From the NCBI GenBank assembly GCA_900319985.1, contig ONQL01000032.1, forward strand, positions 1 through 31,149: DNA of 31,149 nucleotides, read 5' to 3'. Of this stretch, positions 1 to 6,654 are shown one piece after another. The notes beneath the pieces are model-generated. The model did no database searches and had not been told where the DNA came from. It saw nothing but the letters and a program-made list of their open reading frames with translations. Position 1 is the first letter of the stretch, and each line of letters starts with the position of its first letter. Position numbers and translations under genes: made by a program. This DNA comes from an uncultured Methanobrevibacter sp. (GTDB lineage: Archaea; Methanobacteriota; Methanobacteria; Methanobacteriales; Methanobacteriaceae).

Positions 1-122
1 GCAGAATCAATTAAATCCAAAGAATTGATATTTGTAAAAATATCTCCATTAAAAACATCTTTAATAACCCTGTACCTTTCAATCAAGGTTCCGGAATTAT
101 CAAATACAACAGCCTTTTTCAT
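1..122 (-). CDS. HAD-like phosphatase, N-terminal fragment
   Basis: The gene starts with ATG at 120-122 on the minus strand and runs off the left edge, so only about 40 residues are visible. The N-terminus reads MKKAVVFDNSGTLIERYR. The hydrophobic strand followed by D-N-S-G-T-L matches motif I of haloacid dehalogenase-type phosphatases (DxDGT), with Asp8 as the expected nucleophile. The second acidic residue of the usual motif is replaced by Ser, which would weaken or change phosphatase chemistry. The rest of the protein and its substrate cannot be judged here. No strong ribosome binding site is seen upstream. Confidence 0.6.
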   Translation of the reverse strand, partial: MKKAVVFDNSGTLIERYRVIKDVFNGDIFTNINSLDLIDS

Positions 123-229
123 GATTAATAATAGTTAAAAAAAATATTTAAAAGTATTCAAGACTCTTTCAAAATAGGTTTTTCGATTTTGCTTCAACAT
201 CAAATAATTCTGCCAACACTCCAGAAACC

Positions 230-246
230 AAAAAAAAAGAAAAAAA
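230..246 (-). terminator. T-run terminator after the small membrane protein
   Basis: On the minus strand the stop codon at 247-249 is followed by seven Ts, one C and nine Ts. Archaeal RNA polymerase terminates readily at such runs. It lies between the small membrane protein and the HAD-like gene. Confidence 0.55.
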
Positions 247-399
247 TTATAAAATATCCTCATAAACATCCTTTTTACGATTTTGGAAGAATTTTATAAC
301 AGCAGGCACAATCAATATTACATAACATGAGAACATGAAAAAACTCAAGAAGTTAGCCATTAGTGGATCAAAAGAAGCCATAAATACAAAAAATAACAT
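247..399 (-). CDS. small membrane protein, 50 aa
   Basis: An uninterrupted 50-codon frame runs from ATG at 397-399 to TAA at 247-249. The peptide has two hydrophobic stretches (about residues 1-10 and 17-37, the second containing SCYVILIVPAV) and a charged end, KFFQNRKKDVYEDIL. This suggests one or two membrane passes with a charged tail. The stop is followed directly by a T-rich run (minus strand, 246-230), a typical archaeal termination signal, which supports a real transcription unit. No good ribosome binding site precedes the ATG, and Met7 or Met14 are alternative starts. Family and function are not recognised. Confidence 0.5.
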   Translation of the reverse strand: MLFFVFMASFDPLMANFLSFFMFSCYVILIVPAVIKFFQNRKKDVYEDIL

Positions 400-504
400 G
401 CTATACACTTAAAAAAAGTAAACTATTTTTTACATTATAATGTGAAGTTATTTAAAAACTTGTTGCAACTTCCAATTTTGATTCTTTCAAAAAAAAAAAA
501 GCAA

Positions 505-514
505 CTATATAAAT
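505..514 (+). promoter_or_regulatory. TATA box of gatA
   Basis: CTATATAAAT follows a purine-rich A-tract that could act as BRE. Transcription would begin near 535, giving a leader of about 30 nt that contains the AAGGTG ribosome binding site at 555-560. Confidence 0.55.
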
Positions 515-565
515 ATTGAAAAACAAACTAATAATATTATAATTTACGATTATTAAGGTGTTTTA

Positions 566-1936
566 ATGAACGTTATTGAAAAGTTAAACTCCATAAAAAG
601 TGGAGAAATGACAGCTAAAGAAAATGTTGAAAGCTTCATTAAAGTTATCGATGAAAATAACGAAGAAATTAATGCATTCATTGAATTAAACTATGAAAAT
701 GCATTAAAACAAGCAGAAGCTATTGATGAAAAAATCGCAAACGGCGAAGAAGTTGGAGCTTTAGCTGGTTTAGTATTTGGTATAAAGGCAAACATTAATG
801 TTGAAGACCTGATTATTTCAGCAGCTTCCAAAACCTTAGAGGACTACATCGGAAGTTACAATGCGACTGTTGTTGAAGAAATTCTTGCTGAAGACGGTAT
901 AATCATCGGTATTTTAAATATGGATGAATTTGCAGCAGGAAGCTCAACTGAAACTTCATACTATGGACCTACTCAAAACCCTGCAGCTATGGGCAGAATC
1001 CCTGGTGGTTCATCCGGTGGCTGTGCAGCGGCAATTGCAGCGGAAATGTGTGATATCTCCATAGGTTCAGATACAGGAGGATCAATCAGAAACCCTGCAT
1101 CCCACTGTGGAGTTGTTGGATTCAAACCAACCTATGGTGCCGTTTCAAGACAGGGTTTACTTGACTTATCCATGAGTCTAGACCAAATCGGACCACTTGC
1201 AAATGACGTCAGCGGAATTGCATTGGCTTTAAATACAATCGCAAAATATGATGAAACCGAATGTACCACCTTGGAGTGGGACAAGCCTGACTTCACTGAA
1301 GTATTGGATGATTCATCACTGGAAGGCATGAAAATAGCTGTATGTAAAGAATTCATTGACGTTACAGATGAAGAAATCAACAAAACCGTCAACAAAGCTA
1401 TTGACAAGTTAGTTGATGCTGGAGCAGAACTTGTTGAAGTGAGCTTCGATTATATTGATCTATGTCTGCCAACTTACTACCTAATCAACTATGTGGAATT
1501 CTTCTCAGCAACCAGAAAATATGACGGAAGAGATTACGGATACAGAATTGAAGAGGTATGTGGAGATGAAGTACTCAGAAGAATCAAAATCGGTTCACAC
1601 ATTGCTGAAGCAGAATTCAGCGGTAAATACTACAAGCAAGCTTTAAAAGCAAGATCTGTAATCAGAGGAGAAATTACAAAAATGCTTGAAAACGTTGATT
1701 TGATTGTAGGACCAACTGTACCTAAACTTCCTCACGAAATTGGTGCAGAGCTGGAACCTATGGAAATGTATGCTTACGATATTTTAACCGTAATCGCTAA
1801 CCTCGCAGGAATTCCAGCAGGAAGCATAAAAGCTGGTGAAGTAGAAAACATTCCGGTAGGATTACAGATTCAAGCAAAACCGTTAGATGACTTAAAAATT
1901 ATCAAAGCTATGAGTGTATTTGAAAACACTCAATAA
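566..1936 (+). CDS. gatA: glutamyl-tRNA(Gln)/aspartyl-tRNA(Asn) amidotransferase subunit A
   Basis: GatA is the amidase subunit of the GatCAB complex. It releases ammonia from glutamine and passes it to GatB, which amidates mischarged Asp-tRNA(Asn) (and Glu-tRNA(Gln) in organisms that use it so). The 456-residue length is normal. The amidase signature is complete: FGIKANIN with Lys74, PGGSSGG with Ser149, and GSDTGGSIRNPA with Ser173, which form the Ser-cisSer-Lys triad. The ATG at 566 is preceded by AAGGTG five bases upstream. The gene stands alone, without gatB or gatC. Archaea make Gln-tRNA with GatDE, so this protein probably serves Asn-tRNA formation. A run of eight Ts at 1941-1948 follows the stop. 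Confidence 0.96.
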   Translation: MNVIEKLNSIKSGEMTAKENVESFIKVIDENNEEINAFIELNYENALKQAEAIDEKIANGEEVGALAGLVFGIKANINVEDLIISAASKTLEDYIGSYNATVVEEILAEDGIIIGILNMDEFAAGSSTETSYYGPTQNPAAMGRIPGGSSGGCAAAIAAEMCDISIGSDTGGSIRNPASHCGVVGFKPTYGAVSRQGLLDLSMSLDQIGPLANDVSGIALALNTIAKYDETECTTLEWDKPDFTEVLDDSSLEGMKIAVCKEFIDVTDEEINKTVNKAIDKLVDAGAELVEVSFDYIDLCLPTYYLINYVEFFSATRKYDGRDYGYRIEEVCGDEVLRRIKIGSHIAEAEFSGKYYKQALKARSVIRGEITKMLENVDLIVGPTVPKLPHEIGAELEPMEMYAYDILTVIANLAGIPAGSIKAGEVENIPVGLQIQAKPLDDLKIIKAMSVFENTQ

Positions 1937-1940
1937 CTTC

Positions 1941-1948
1941 TTTTTTTT
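1941..1948 (+). terminator. T-run terminator of gatA
   Basis: Eight consecutive Ts start four bases after the gatA stop codon, with no hairpin before them. This is the usual archaeal intrinsic terminator form. Confidence 0.55.
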
Positions 1949-2021
1949 ATTAACATTCTAAGTATTTTAAAAAATTGATTAACAAAAAGTAGGACATATA
2001 AAAAACACATAGTTACTCTTT

Positions 2022-2114
2022 TTTCAGGATTAAGTAATCTGAAATTTCATTATCATGTAAGTATATTTTTAAAATTTTATTTACATGGTAAATACTAGAA
2101 TATTGTATACTTAC
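2022..2114. repeat. cluster of inverted repeats in intergenic DNA
   Basis: Three inverted repeats lie close together. TTTCA-G-GATT (2022-2031) pairs with AATC-TGAAA (2036-2044) around a 4-nt loop with one bulged G. GTAAGTATA (2057-2065) pairs perfectly with TATACTTAC (2106-2114). Inside that pair, ATTTAC (2079-2084) pairs with GTAAAT (2088-2093) around ATG. No open frame of useful length crosses them. They could be a small structured RNA, a DNA-binding site or a small repeat element; I cannot tell which. Confidence 0.45.
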
Positions 2115-2151
2115 CCTACCAAACAGATTCAACAGTCATTAGCTGAATTAT

Positions 2152-2173
2152 ATTCATTATCATTGATAAGAAT
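2152..2173 (-). terminator. hairpin at the 3' end of the toxin gene
   Basis: Directly after the toxin stop codon, ATTC-A-TTATC pairs with GATAA-GAAT around ATT, with one bulged A (2152-2173). It is a likely 3'-end structure for the toxin-antitoxin transcript. No T-run follows, so termination efficiency is uncertain. Confidence 0.4.
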
Positions 2174-2608
2174 TTAAATATGCTTCTTCCTGTTCATATA
2201 ATTCATCACTGATTTCATTTCTTTAACAAATAATTCGTTTATCCGATTCTTATCGGGAATTTTCTTTTTATTCTTATGGAACATTTCAACGAAAATAAAT
2301 TTACTTTCATCTTTATCAAATATGAATGTTATTCTAAAACCGGAATTGACGCCCTTGTTTATTCCTTCACAACGGAACTTCTTGATAATGAATGCTGGCA
2401 CGTTCACATAATTTTCTAATCCGGCAATACGCATACAAACATGTGATTCAAATTTATTGGATTCCAGGAGATGTTGAATTAAAATATCATACAAAAGTTT
2501 GAAATCGCTTTTAATTGTAGGACATTGGTGCCTAGTGAAAATCTTTTGAAACTCTTTTTTAAATTTATTGTGGTATTCAAATGTATAGCACTTGTACTCA
2601 GTCATCAT
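2174..2608 (-). CDS. putative RelE/ParE-like toxin of a Panacea toxin-antitoxin pair
   Basis: A 144-residue basic protein translated directly after the Panacea-domain gene. The C-terminal half shows the RelE/ParE pattern of a strand with basic residues followed by two strands: KKFRCEGINKG, then GFRITFIFDKDESKF and IFVEMFHKNKKK, ending in a short helix. In such toxins the basic residues on these strands contact mRNA or gyrase; the target here cannot be predicted. The ATGATG start overlaps the end of the upstream gene by 11 nt, which implies translational coupling and a fixed antitoxin-toxin order. The fold assignment comes from pattern and context and is moderately confident. It could be another small nuclease-like toxin. 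Confidence 0.6.
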   Translation of the reverse strand: MMTEYKCYTFEYHNKFKKEFQKIFTRHQCPTIKSDFKLLYDILIQHLLESNKFESHVCMRIAGLENYVNVPAFIIKKFRCEGINKGVNSGFRITFIFDKDESKFIFVEMFHKNKKKIPDKNRINELFVKEMKSVMNYMNRKKHI

Positions 2609-3110
2609 AATCCCTCACAGAATATTCAGGATCCCTATAAAAAACGGCTTCATAGTTTAATATTTCGCCGTCTTTTGCTAATCTCCAAGGAATATCTCCG
2701 TGAGAATATTGGCTTATCTCTTCAGAGTAGAAATGAGAAAGCCTATTTATTGTATCATCCATTACTTGAATCTCATCTGAGGATAACAAACTGATATCCG
2801 GGTCTGTTAATGAGGAATATTTATATTTTGAATAATTTATAACACGTTCGGGGCTCTCATCTATTTTTCCTTCATCAATTAATTCATGAATAGCTTCAAA
2901 AAAGTGTGAAGGAACTGGTCCCATTTGTTTTCTAATATAAGTTTCACCACTAATCGGTTTTTCATATTTCTCATAATTATCAAAATCAGAAAAATATAAT
3001 AATTTATATAATACAACCCTGGCAAAATTATCCTTTGTGTGACATCTGCTAATGATGTAGTGAATCATTGATTTGAATTTTTCAGAGTCGTAAATGATAT
3101 TCTCATTCAT
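2598..3110 (-). CDS. Panacea (SocA/DUF4065) domain antitoxin
   Basis: The 170-residue protein carries the hallmarks of the Panacea domain (DUF4065, SocA/GepA-like): KLLYFSDFDNYEKYEKPISG, then ETYIRKQMGPVPSHFFEAI, and a C-terminal YSHGDIPWRLAKDGE segment like the SH.E.PW motif of that family. Panacea proteins act as antitoxins for many unrelated toxins. The downstream gene overlaps it by 11 nt and looks like a RelE-type toxin. The ATG at 3108-3110 has GAGGT upstream (3117-3121). A TATA-like TTTATATG lies near 3180-3187, giving a leader of about 50 nt. Type II antitoxins often repress their own promoter, but no clear operator is visible. Confidence 0.75.
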   Translation of the reverse strand: MNENIIYDSEKFKSMIHYIISRCHTKDNFARVVLYKLLYFSDFDNYEKYEKPISGETYIRKQMGPVPSHFFEAIHELIDEGKIDESPERVINYSKYKYSSLTDPDISLLSSDEIQVMDDTINRLSHFYSEEISQYSHGDIPWRLAKDGEILNYEAVFYRDPEYSVRDYDD

Positions 3111-3189
3111 TTCAAAACCTCATTACAGTTTTAAACTTTGAAAAAACTAATTTTACAATATATGATATGAAAACCAACATATAAATAAT

Positions 3190-3690
3190 ATCGTGTAACC
3201 AGTTTTAATATCCCATTCAATGCCTTGAAGTTGATATTATTGAAAACTTAATATTAATTAGTTTTTAATTATTTAAATAGATTTTATTTGATTTCATAAC
3301 AATTTTACGAATACAAATCAATTTTAATAAGTAACAACAATTTTAAAACCTAAAATTATTTTTAGGAATGATTAAATGCATGAACGAAATGTATCTTTTA
3401 TATATTAATATTCAAAACAGATATTAGGTAAAACCAATTACTACATTATCAAATCTTTTTAGTGAAAAATATTCTTATCCGAAGGACATTATAAAAAATT
3501 GTATATTTACTTCCTACTAATAACATTTTCAACATATTCTAAAATATGATTTTATTAAATTTTAACCATCAAATAAATCTCTATTAATATCAAGAAAATA
3601 ATTTTCGAATTTAATAAAATAACTTATTATTTATATGAAAAATAAAAGATTAAATGAATTGAGTTTTAATTACTTTTAGTTATAAAAATA
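3190..3690. other. AT-rich gene-free stretch
   Basis: Between the Panacea promoter and the promoter of the permuted amidotransferase I find no open frame longer than a few codons with a ribosome binding site, no tRNA-like fold and no clear repeat array. The sequence is very AT-rich with many short AT palindromes. It may be decayed DNA or regulatory spacer. Confidence 0.5.
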
Positions 3691-3696
3691 GAAAAC

Positions 3697-3704
3697 TTTA
3701 TATA
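3697..3704 (+). promoter_or_regulatory. TATA box of the permuted amidotransferase operon
   Basis: TTTATATA after an A-rich stretch is the best TATA match upstream of 3835. Transcription would begin near 3726 and produce an unusually long leader of about 110 nt, which contains the hairpin at 3782-3828. Confidence 0.5.
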
Positions 3705-3781
3705 GTAACAAAAAGTTAATCGACTTGTATTTCCAATCATCCATACATTAAACATACCTTTTGATTTTACATTTGAAATAT

Positions 3782-3828
3782 ACCTCTAAATTTTATAACT
3801 TATCAAGTATAAGTAATAAGTAAGAGGT
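3782..3828 (+). promoter_or_regulatory. leader hairpin that sequesters the ribosome binding site
   Basis: ACCTCT (3782-3787) is the exact complement of AGAGGT (3823-3828), the ribosome binding site of the gene starting at 3835. Inside it TTTAT (3792-3796) pairs with ATAAG (3816-3820, one G-U pair), and ACTTAT (3798-3803) pairs with ATAAGT (3809-3814) around the loop CAAGT. In total about 17 pairs form with one A-A mismatch and one internal loop. Folding would hide the ribosome binding site six bases before the start codon, so translation is probably controlled by what melts or stabilises this stem. Confidence 0.6.
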
Positions 3829-3834
3829 TATTTT

Positions 3835-5328
3835 ATGACAAGAATAGGACTTGCTTATGTAAGCGGAGCCGTTCCGGGATTTGAAGATTTTGGAAATTTA
3901 CCGACAGATATCGTGAAAGAAAACGGTTTGGTCGATGGTAACAAGGCTTCAAAAGAATTGGATGCATTGATAATTCCAGGTGGAACCTTAATTGAGTCAA
4001 ATGACATCAATATGGGTTTAAATACTGAAATTAAAAAGATGGCCCGTGACGGAAAACCCATTATTGGAATCTGTGCGGGTTTTCAACTGCTTTCAAATCA
4101 GATAGATATCGGAAGAAAATCCCCAGTACCTATTGTCAAGGAAGGGCTTGGAATAATAGACGTGAACTTTTCACCACTTATAACAAGTGATAGGGTAAAG
4201 GCAAAGGTATTCAATAATTCCTTTTTAGTCAAAAACCAAACTGAAGATGTCAATGGATTCCATACCCATACCTATGGTAAAGTTGAAGGAGATGCAAAGC
4301 CATTATTCTATTCACAGGTCCAAAGGATGAACTATGGTGATACCAACAAAAAAGGAGAGTACAACATCTTTTCCGGAGCATGTAACGATGATGGAAACGT
4401 TATCGGTACAATGATTCACGGCATATTGGATGAAAACCCGATTCTTGTAGAAAACCTAAAGCAACAAATAGATATACAGAACCTCGATGACATTTACAAT
4501 AGAAACCAAGAAGTCAAAAAATTTCTACATCGCGAAGTCGGAATCAACAGCGGCATAAAGGTACCCTCAATTAAACCAAACGAAAAACCAAAATACTTGA
4601 TGATTGGAAGTAATGGATCAGACTCCGGTAAAACTTTCATATTGACCGGACTGGCAGGTGCAATAAGAAAAAGGGGATACAAAGTTGCACTCCTTAAAGT
4701 GGGTCCCGATGTTCGTGACATTATACCTGGACTATATTTGACAAAGGGAAAAATGGAAGATTTCGCTTCAATAAAAATTGGACATCTCGGATGGAAGGAT
4801 ATCGAATCTACAATAAAAATATTAAACAATTCAGATTACGATATTGTTCTAATTGAAGGAGTTATGAGTGTATTCACTGGACTTCTAAATGAAAAGGTTC
4901 CATTTTCAGCAGCGGAAATAGCAATGTCCTCAAAAATTCCAATGATATTGGCCACTGGAGTCAATAAGGGGGGAATAGAATCTGCAGCCGTCGATATTGT
5001 AGCGCATGAAAACATGCTGAATAAGCTTGGTGTTACAGTTGAAGCTGTACTTCTAAATAAGGTATATAATGAAGATATATTCGACACTGTCAAGCCATAT
5101 ATAATAGAAAATACAAATGTTAAAGATGTTTTAAAACTTCCAAAATTAAAATCTGCCGATATGAGAGGATTTATTCCTGAAGTTGAAATTAGATATGAAC
5201 TGTTTACAAAATATGCACTTGATTTGATTGAGAAAAACCTAGACATTGACAAAATAATCAATATGGCTCGTGAAGTCGAATTCGAAAAGATTTACACATT
5301 TGATGAAATAAAAAGAAAAGTGATATAA
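3835..5328 (+). CDS. CobB/CobQ-like glutamine amidotransferase with swapped domain order
   Basis: The 497-residue protein joins the two modules of cobyrinate/cobyrate amidases in reverse order. Residues 1-200 form a class I glutaminase: IIPGG, then GKPIIGICAGFQLL with nucleophile Cys80, and GTMIHGIL with His195. Residues 252-470 form a CobB/CobQ-type ATPase: Walker A GSNGSDSGKT (258-267), LLKVGPDVRDIIPGLYL and VLIEGVMSVF. CobB, CobQ and CfbB have the ATPase first. The protein probably amidates carboxylates with glutamine and ATP; a tetrapyrrole substrate is plausible by homology but not shown. It is not the usual CfbB or CbiP. The next gene overlaps its stop by one base (TAATG). A long leader with a hairpin over the ribosome binding site precedes it. 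Confidence 0.75.
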   Translation: MTRIGLAYVSGAVPGFEDFGNLPTDIVKENGLVDGNKASKELDALIIPGGTLIESNDINMGLNTEIKKMARDGKPIIGICAGFQLLSNQIDIGRKSPVPIVKEGLGIIDVNFSPLITSDRVKAKVFNNSFLVKNQTEDVNGFHTHTYGKVEGDAKPLFYSQVQRMNYGDTNKKGEYNIFSGACNDDGNVIGTMIHGILDENPILVENLKQQIDIQNLDDIYNRNQEVKKFLHREVGINSGIKVPSIKPNEKPKYLMIGSNGSDSGKTFILTGLAGAIRKRGYKVALLKVGPDVRDIIPGLYLTKGKMEDFASIKIGHLGWKDIESTIKILNNSDYDIVLIEGVMSVFTGLLNEKVPFSAAEIAMSSKIPMILATGVNKGGIESAAVDIVAHENMLNKLGVTVEAVLLNKVYNEDIFDTVKPYIIENTNVKDVLKLPKLKSADMRGFIPEVEIRYELFTKYALDLIEKNLDIDKIINMAREVEFEKIYTFDEIKRKVI

Positions 5329-5735
5329 TGGCTCTTAATTTAAGTCCCGAAAAAGGTGTTAAACTAACAAAAAAAGATAGGGCACATGTTTTAAAAAAAA
5401 TGAAACAGGGTTGGAAAGCAAGCTGTATGATACCGGATTATGTCTTTGATGAAAATGGCGATATCCAAATAGCTTCCGACATGAACAGGCGTGTTGTTAA
5501 AATAGTCAAATTCAAAGATGATGGAATTCACTTTGAAAAGGCGCTGAAAAACAAGACACTGAGAATTCCATGGTTTAAAATAATTGAAATAAACAGCTCA
5601 AAAGAAATAAGAGATGGTATAGAAATTAAAATGAATGATGGGAGATATGTCGCATTCAGCATTTACAATTCATATAAAATAAAACAGATTACAGAATTTA
5701 TTGCAAATTATATTGTAGAAAAAAAGAATAGTTAA
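5328..5735 (+). CDS. unknown small protein coupled to the permuted amidotransferase
   Basis: A 135-residue protein of no recognised family. It has a basic N-terminal segment (KLTKKDRAHVLKKMKQGWK), an alternating beta-strand core, and a final amphipathic helix KIKQITEFIANYIVEKKNS. The order of strands ending in one helix, with GIHFEKAL and RIPWFKIIEI, resembles small PH-like domains, but this is only a pattern-level guess. The start codon shares its A with the stop of the upstream gene, so the two are translationally coupled and probably work together. No signal peptide or membrane segment is visible. Confidence 0.6.
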   Translation: MALNLSPEKGVKLTKKDRAHVLKKMKQGWKASCMIPDYVFDENGDIQIASDMNRRVVKIVKFKDDGIHFEKALKNKTLRIPWFKIIEINSSKEIRDGIEIKMNDGRYVAFSIYNSYKIKQITEFIANYIVEKKNS

Positions 5736-5748
5736 AAATACTATTCTT
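5724..5748. terminator. hairpin over convergent gene ends (unknown gene / ribB)
   Basis: AAGAATAGT (5724-5732) pairs perfectly with ACTATTCTT (5740-5748) around TAAAAAT. The 9-bp stem covers the last codons and stops of both convergent genes, which lie only five bases apart. It works symmetrically on both strands and is a likely bidirectional 3'-end signal. Confidence 0.55.
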
Positions 5749-6424
5749 CCAAATATTTATTAATAATGTCTTCGCCTTTAAGTAAGACAAGCCCGTTTTC
5801 TTCAGCATATTTACGAGCGTCAGCGATTGTAGTAGCCTGTCCGGTTTCACCGTCCATCATTTCACAAACTACGCAAACAGGAGTAACACCAGCCAATTCA
5901 CATAATGCAAGACCAATTTCTGTGTGTCCTCTTCTATTTTTCACAAGACCGTCGGCTCCTCTTAAAAGACATACATGACCTGGAGACCTGAAAGTGGCTC
6001 CGAATTCGTCAAATCTTTTATCTTTCATCATTATTGCCATTTCACTTATGGTCATTGCTCTGTCATGATCTGTTACTCCAGTGAATGATTTTCTGTGATT
6101 GGTCCAAATTGAAAATGAGGATCTTTCATCGTATGGAATATCATTTGGTGCAAGTTCAGCAAGTTCAGGATATTTTTCACATGCAGCCTGCATAATATCA
6201 ACCATGAACGGCAATTTAATTTCATCACAAAAATCAGCATGTAAACAGTTGCAGATTAATCCGCCTGCATCATTTCTCATGGTTGCAATTGATTTAGGGG
6301 TTACAAATTCAGAAGCGATAATCATATCGACTTCCCCTTCCCTGTCATCATCATCAAAAACTAATACAAATTCACCATTTCTTATAGCTTCCAAAGCTTT
6401 ATCTAAGTTTGTTTCTTGATTCAT
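5741..6424 (-). CDS. ribB: 3,4-dihydroxy-2-butanone 4-phosphate synthase
   Basis: RibB converts ribulose 5-phosphate to dihydroxybutanone phosphate and formate, supplying the four-carbon unit of riboflavin. From the start at 6424 the protein has 227 residues, the usual size of the monofunctional enzyme. It contains the acidic metal-binding loop FDDDDREGEVD (residues 23-33), SFTGVTDHDRA and the RRGHTE motif. The frame stays open upstream to 6484, but that part is riboswitch RNA. The ATG at 6422-6424 has GGAGTG five bases upstream, which fixes the start. An FMN riboswitch occupies the leader, so expression should fall when FMN is plentiful. ribK lies just upstream in the same direction. Confidence 0.95.
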   Translation of the reverse strand: MNQETNLDKALEAIRNGEFVLVFDDDDREGEVDMIIASEFVTPKSIATMRNDAGGLICNCLHADFCDEIKLPFMVDIMQAACEKYPELAELAPNDIPYDERSSFSIWTNHRKSFTGVTDHDRAMTISEMAIMMKDKRFDEFGATFRSPGHVCLLRGADGLVKNRRGHTEIGLALCELAGVTPVCVVCEMMDGETGQATTIADARKYAEENGLVLLKGEDIINKYLEE

Positions 6425-6473
6425 AGTAACACTCCATATTGTACTAGAACCAGGGCCAAAAATAACTATTATC

Positions 6474-6600
6474 TTCTCTTCCATCCGGACTGTAACCGTC
6501 GGTTTTGGAATCTCACCAAATCAACACCCTTTTGTGCTCGTGGACTTATTTTATTTAAAAATCACCACCGGTGGGGAATTTCGCCCCGCCCTGAGAACGT
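6474..6600 (-). ncRNA. FMN riboswitch (RFN element)
   Basis: On the minus strand the ribB leader carries the whole RFN aptamer. P1 pairs TTCTC (about 6593-6597) with GAGAA. Then come GGGG-CGAAATT-CCCC (P2), ACCGGTGGT paired with GTCCAC (P3), CGAGCAC with GTGTTGAT (P4), TTTGG-TGAGATT-CCAAA (P5), and ACCGACGGT followed by ACAGTCCGGATGGAAGAGAA (P6 and closing strand). These conserved blocks appear in the right order and spacing. FMN binding normally shuts off expression of riboflavin genes. The aptamer begins near the predicted transcription start and ends about 40 nt before the ribB ribosome binding site. Confidence 0.95.
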
Positions 6601-6620
6601 ATTAAAAAATATATCTATCC

Positions 6621-6630
6621 TATATAAAAT
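6621..6630 (-). promoter_or_regulatory. TATA box of the riboswitch-ribB transcript
   Basis: ATTTTATATA on the minus strand lies about 25 nt before position 6600, where the aptamer begins. The riboswitch would therefore sit at the very 5' end of the mRNA. The box falls between the end of ribK and the aptamer, so ribB has its own promoter. Confidence 0.6.
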
Positions 6631-6654
6631 ACTTTACGGTAAAAAAAATCATTT

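Noticed and set aside
170..246. In-frame continuation of the small membrane peptide past its stop, ending in LAELFDVEAKSKNLF
   Set aside because: It requires reading through TAA and a poly-T run. Though protein-like, it is too short to support as a gene or as read-through.
3111..3834. NikR-type nickel operator before the CobB/CobQ-like gene
   Set aside because: No convincing GTATTA/TAATAC-like dyad with the proper spacing is present; the repeats found fit an RNA hairpin better.
6425..6484. In-frame N-terminal extension of RibB by 20 residues
   Set aside because: This stretch is the 3' end of the FMN riboswitch and its downstream leader. The ATG at 6424 has a proper ribosome binding site and matches the family start.
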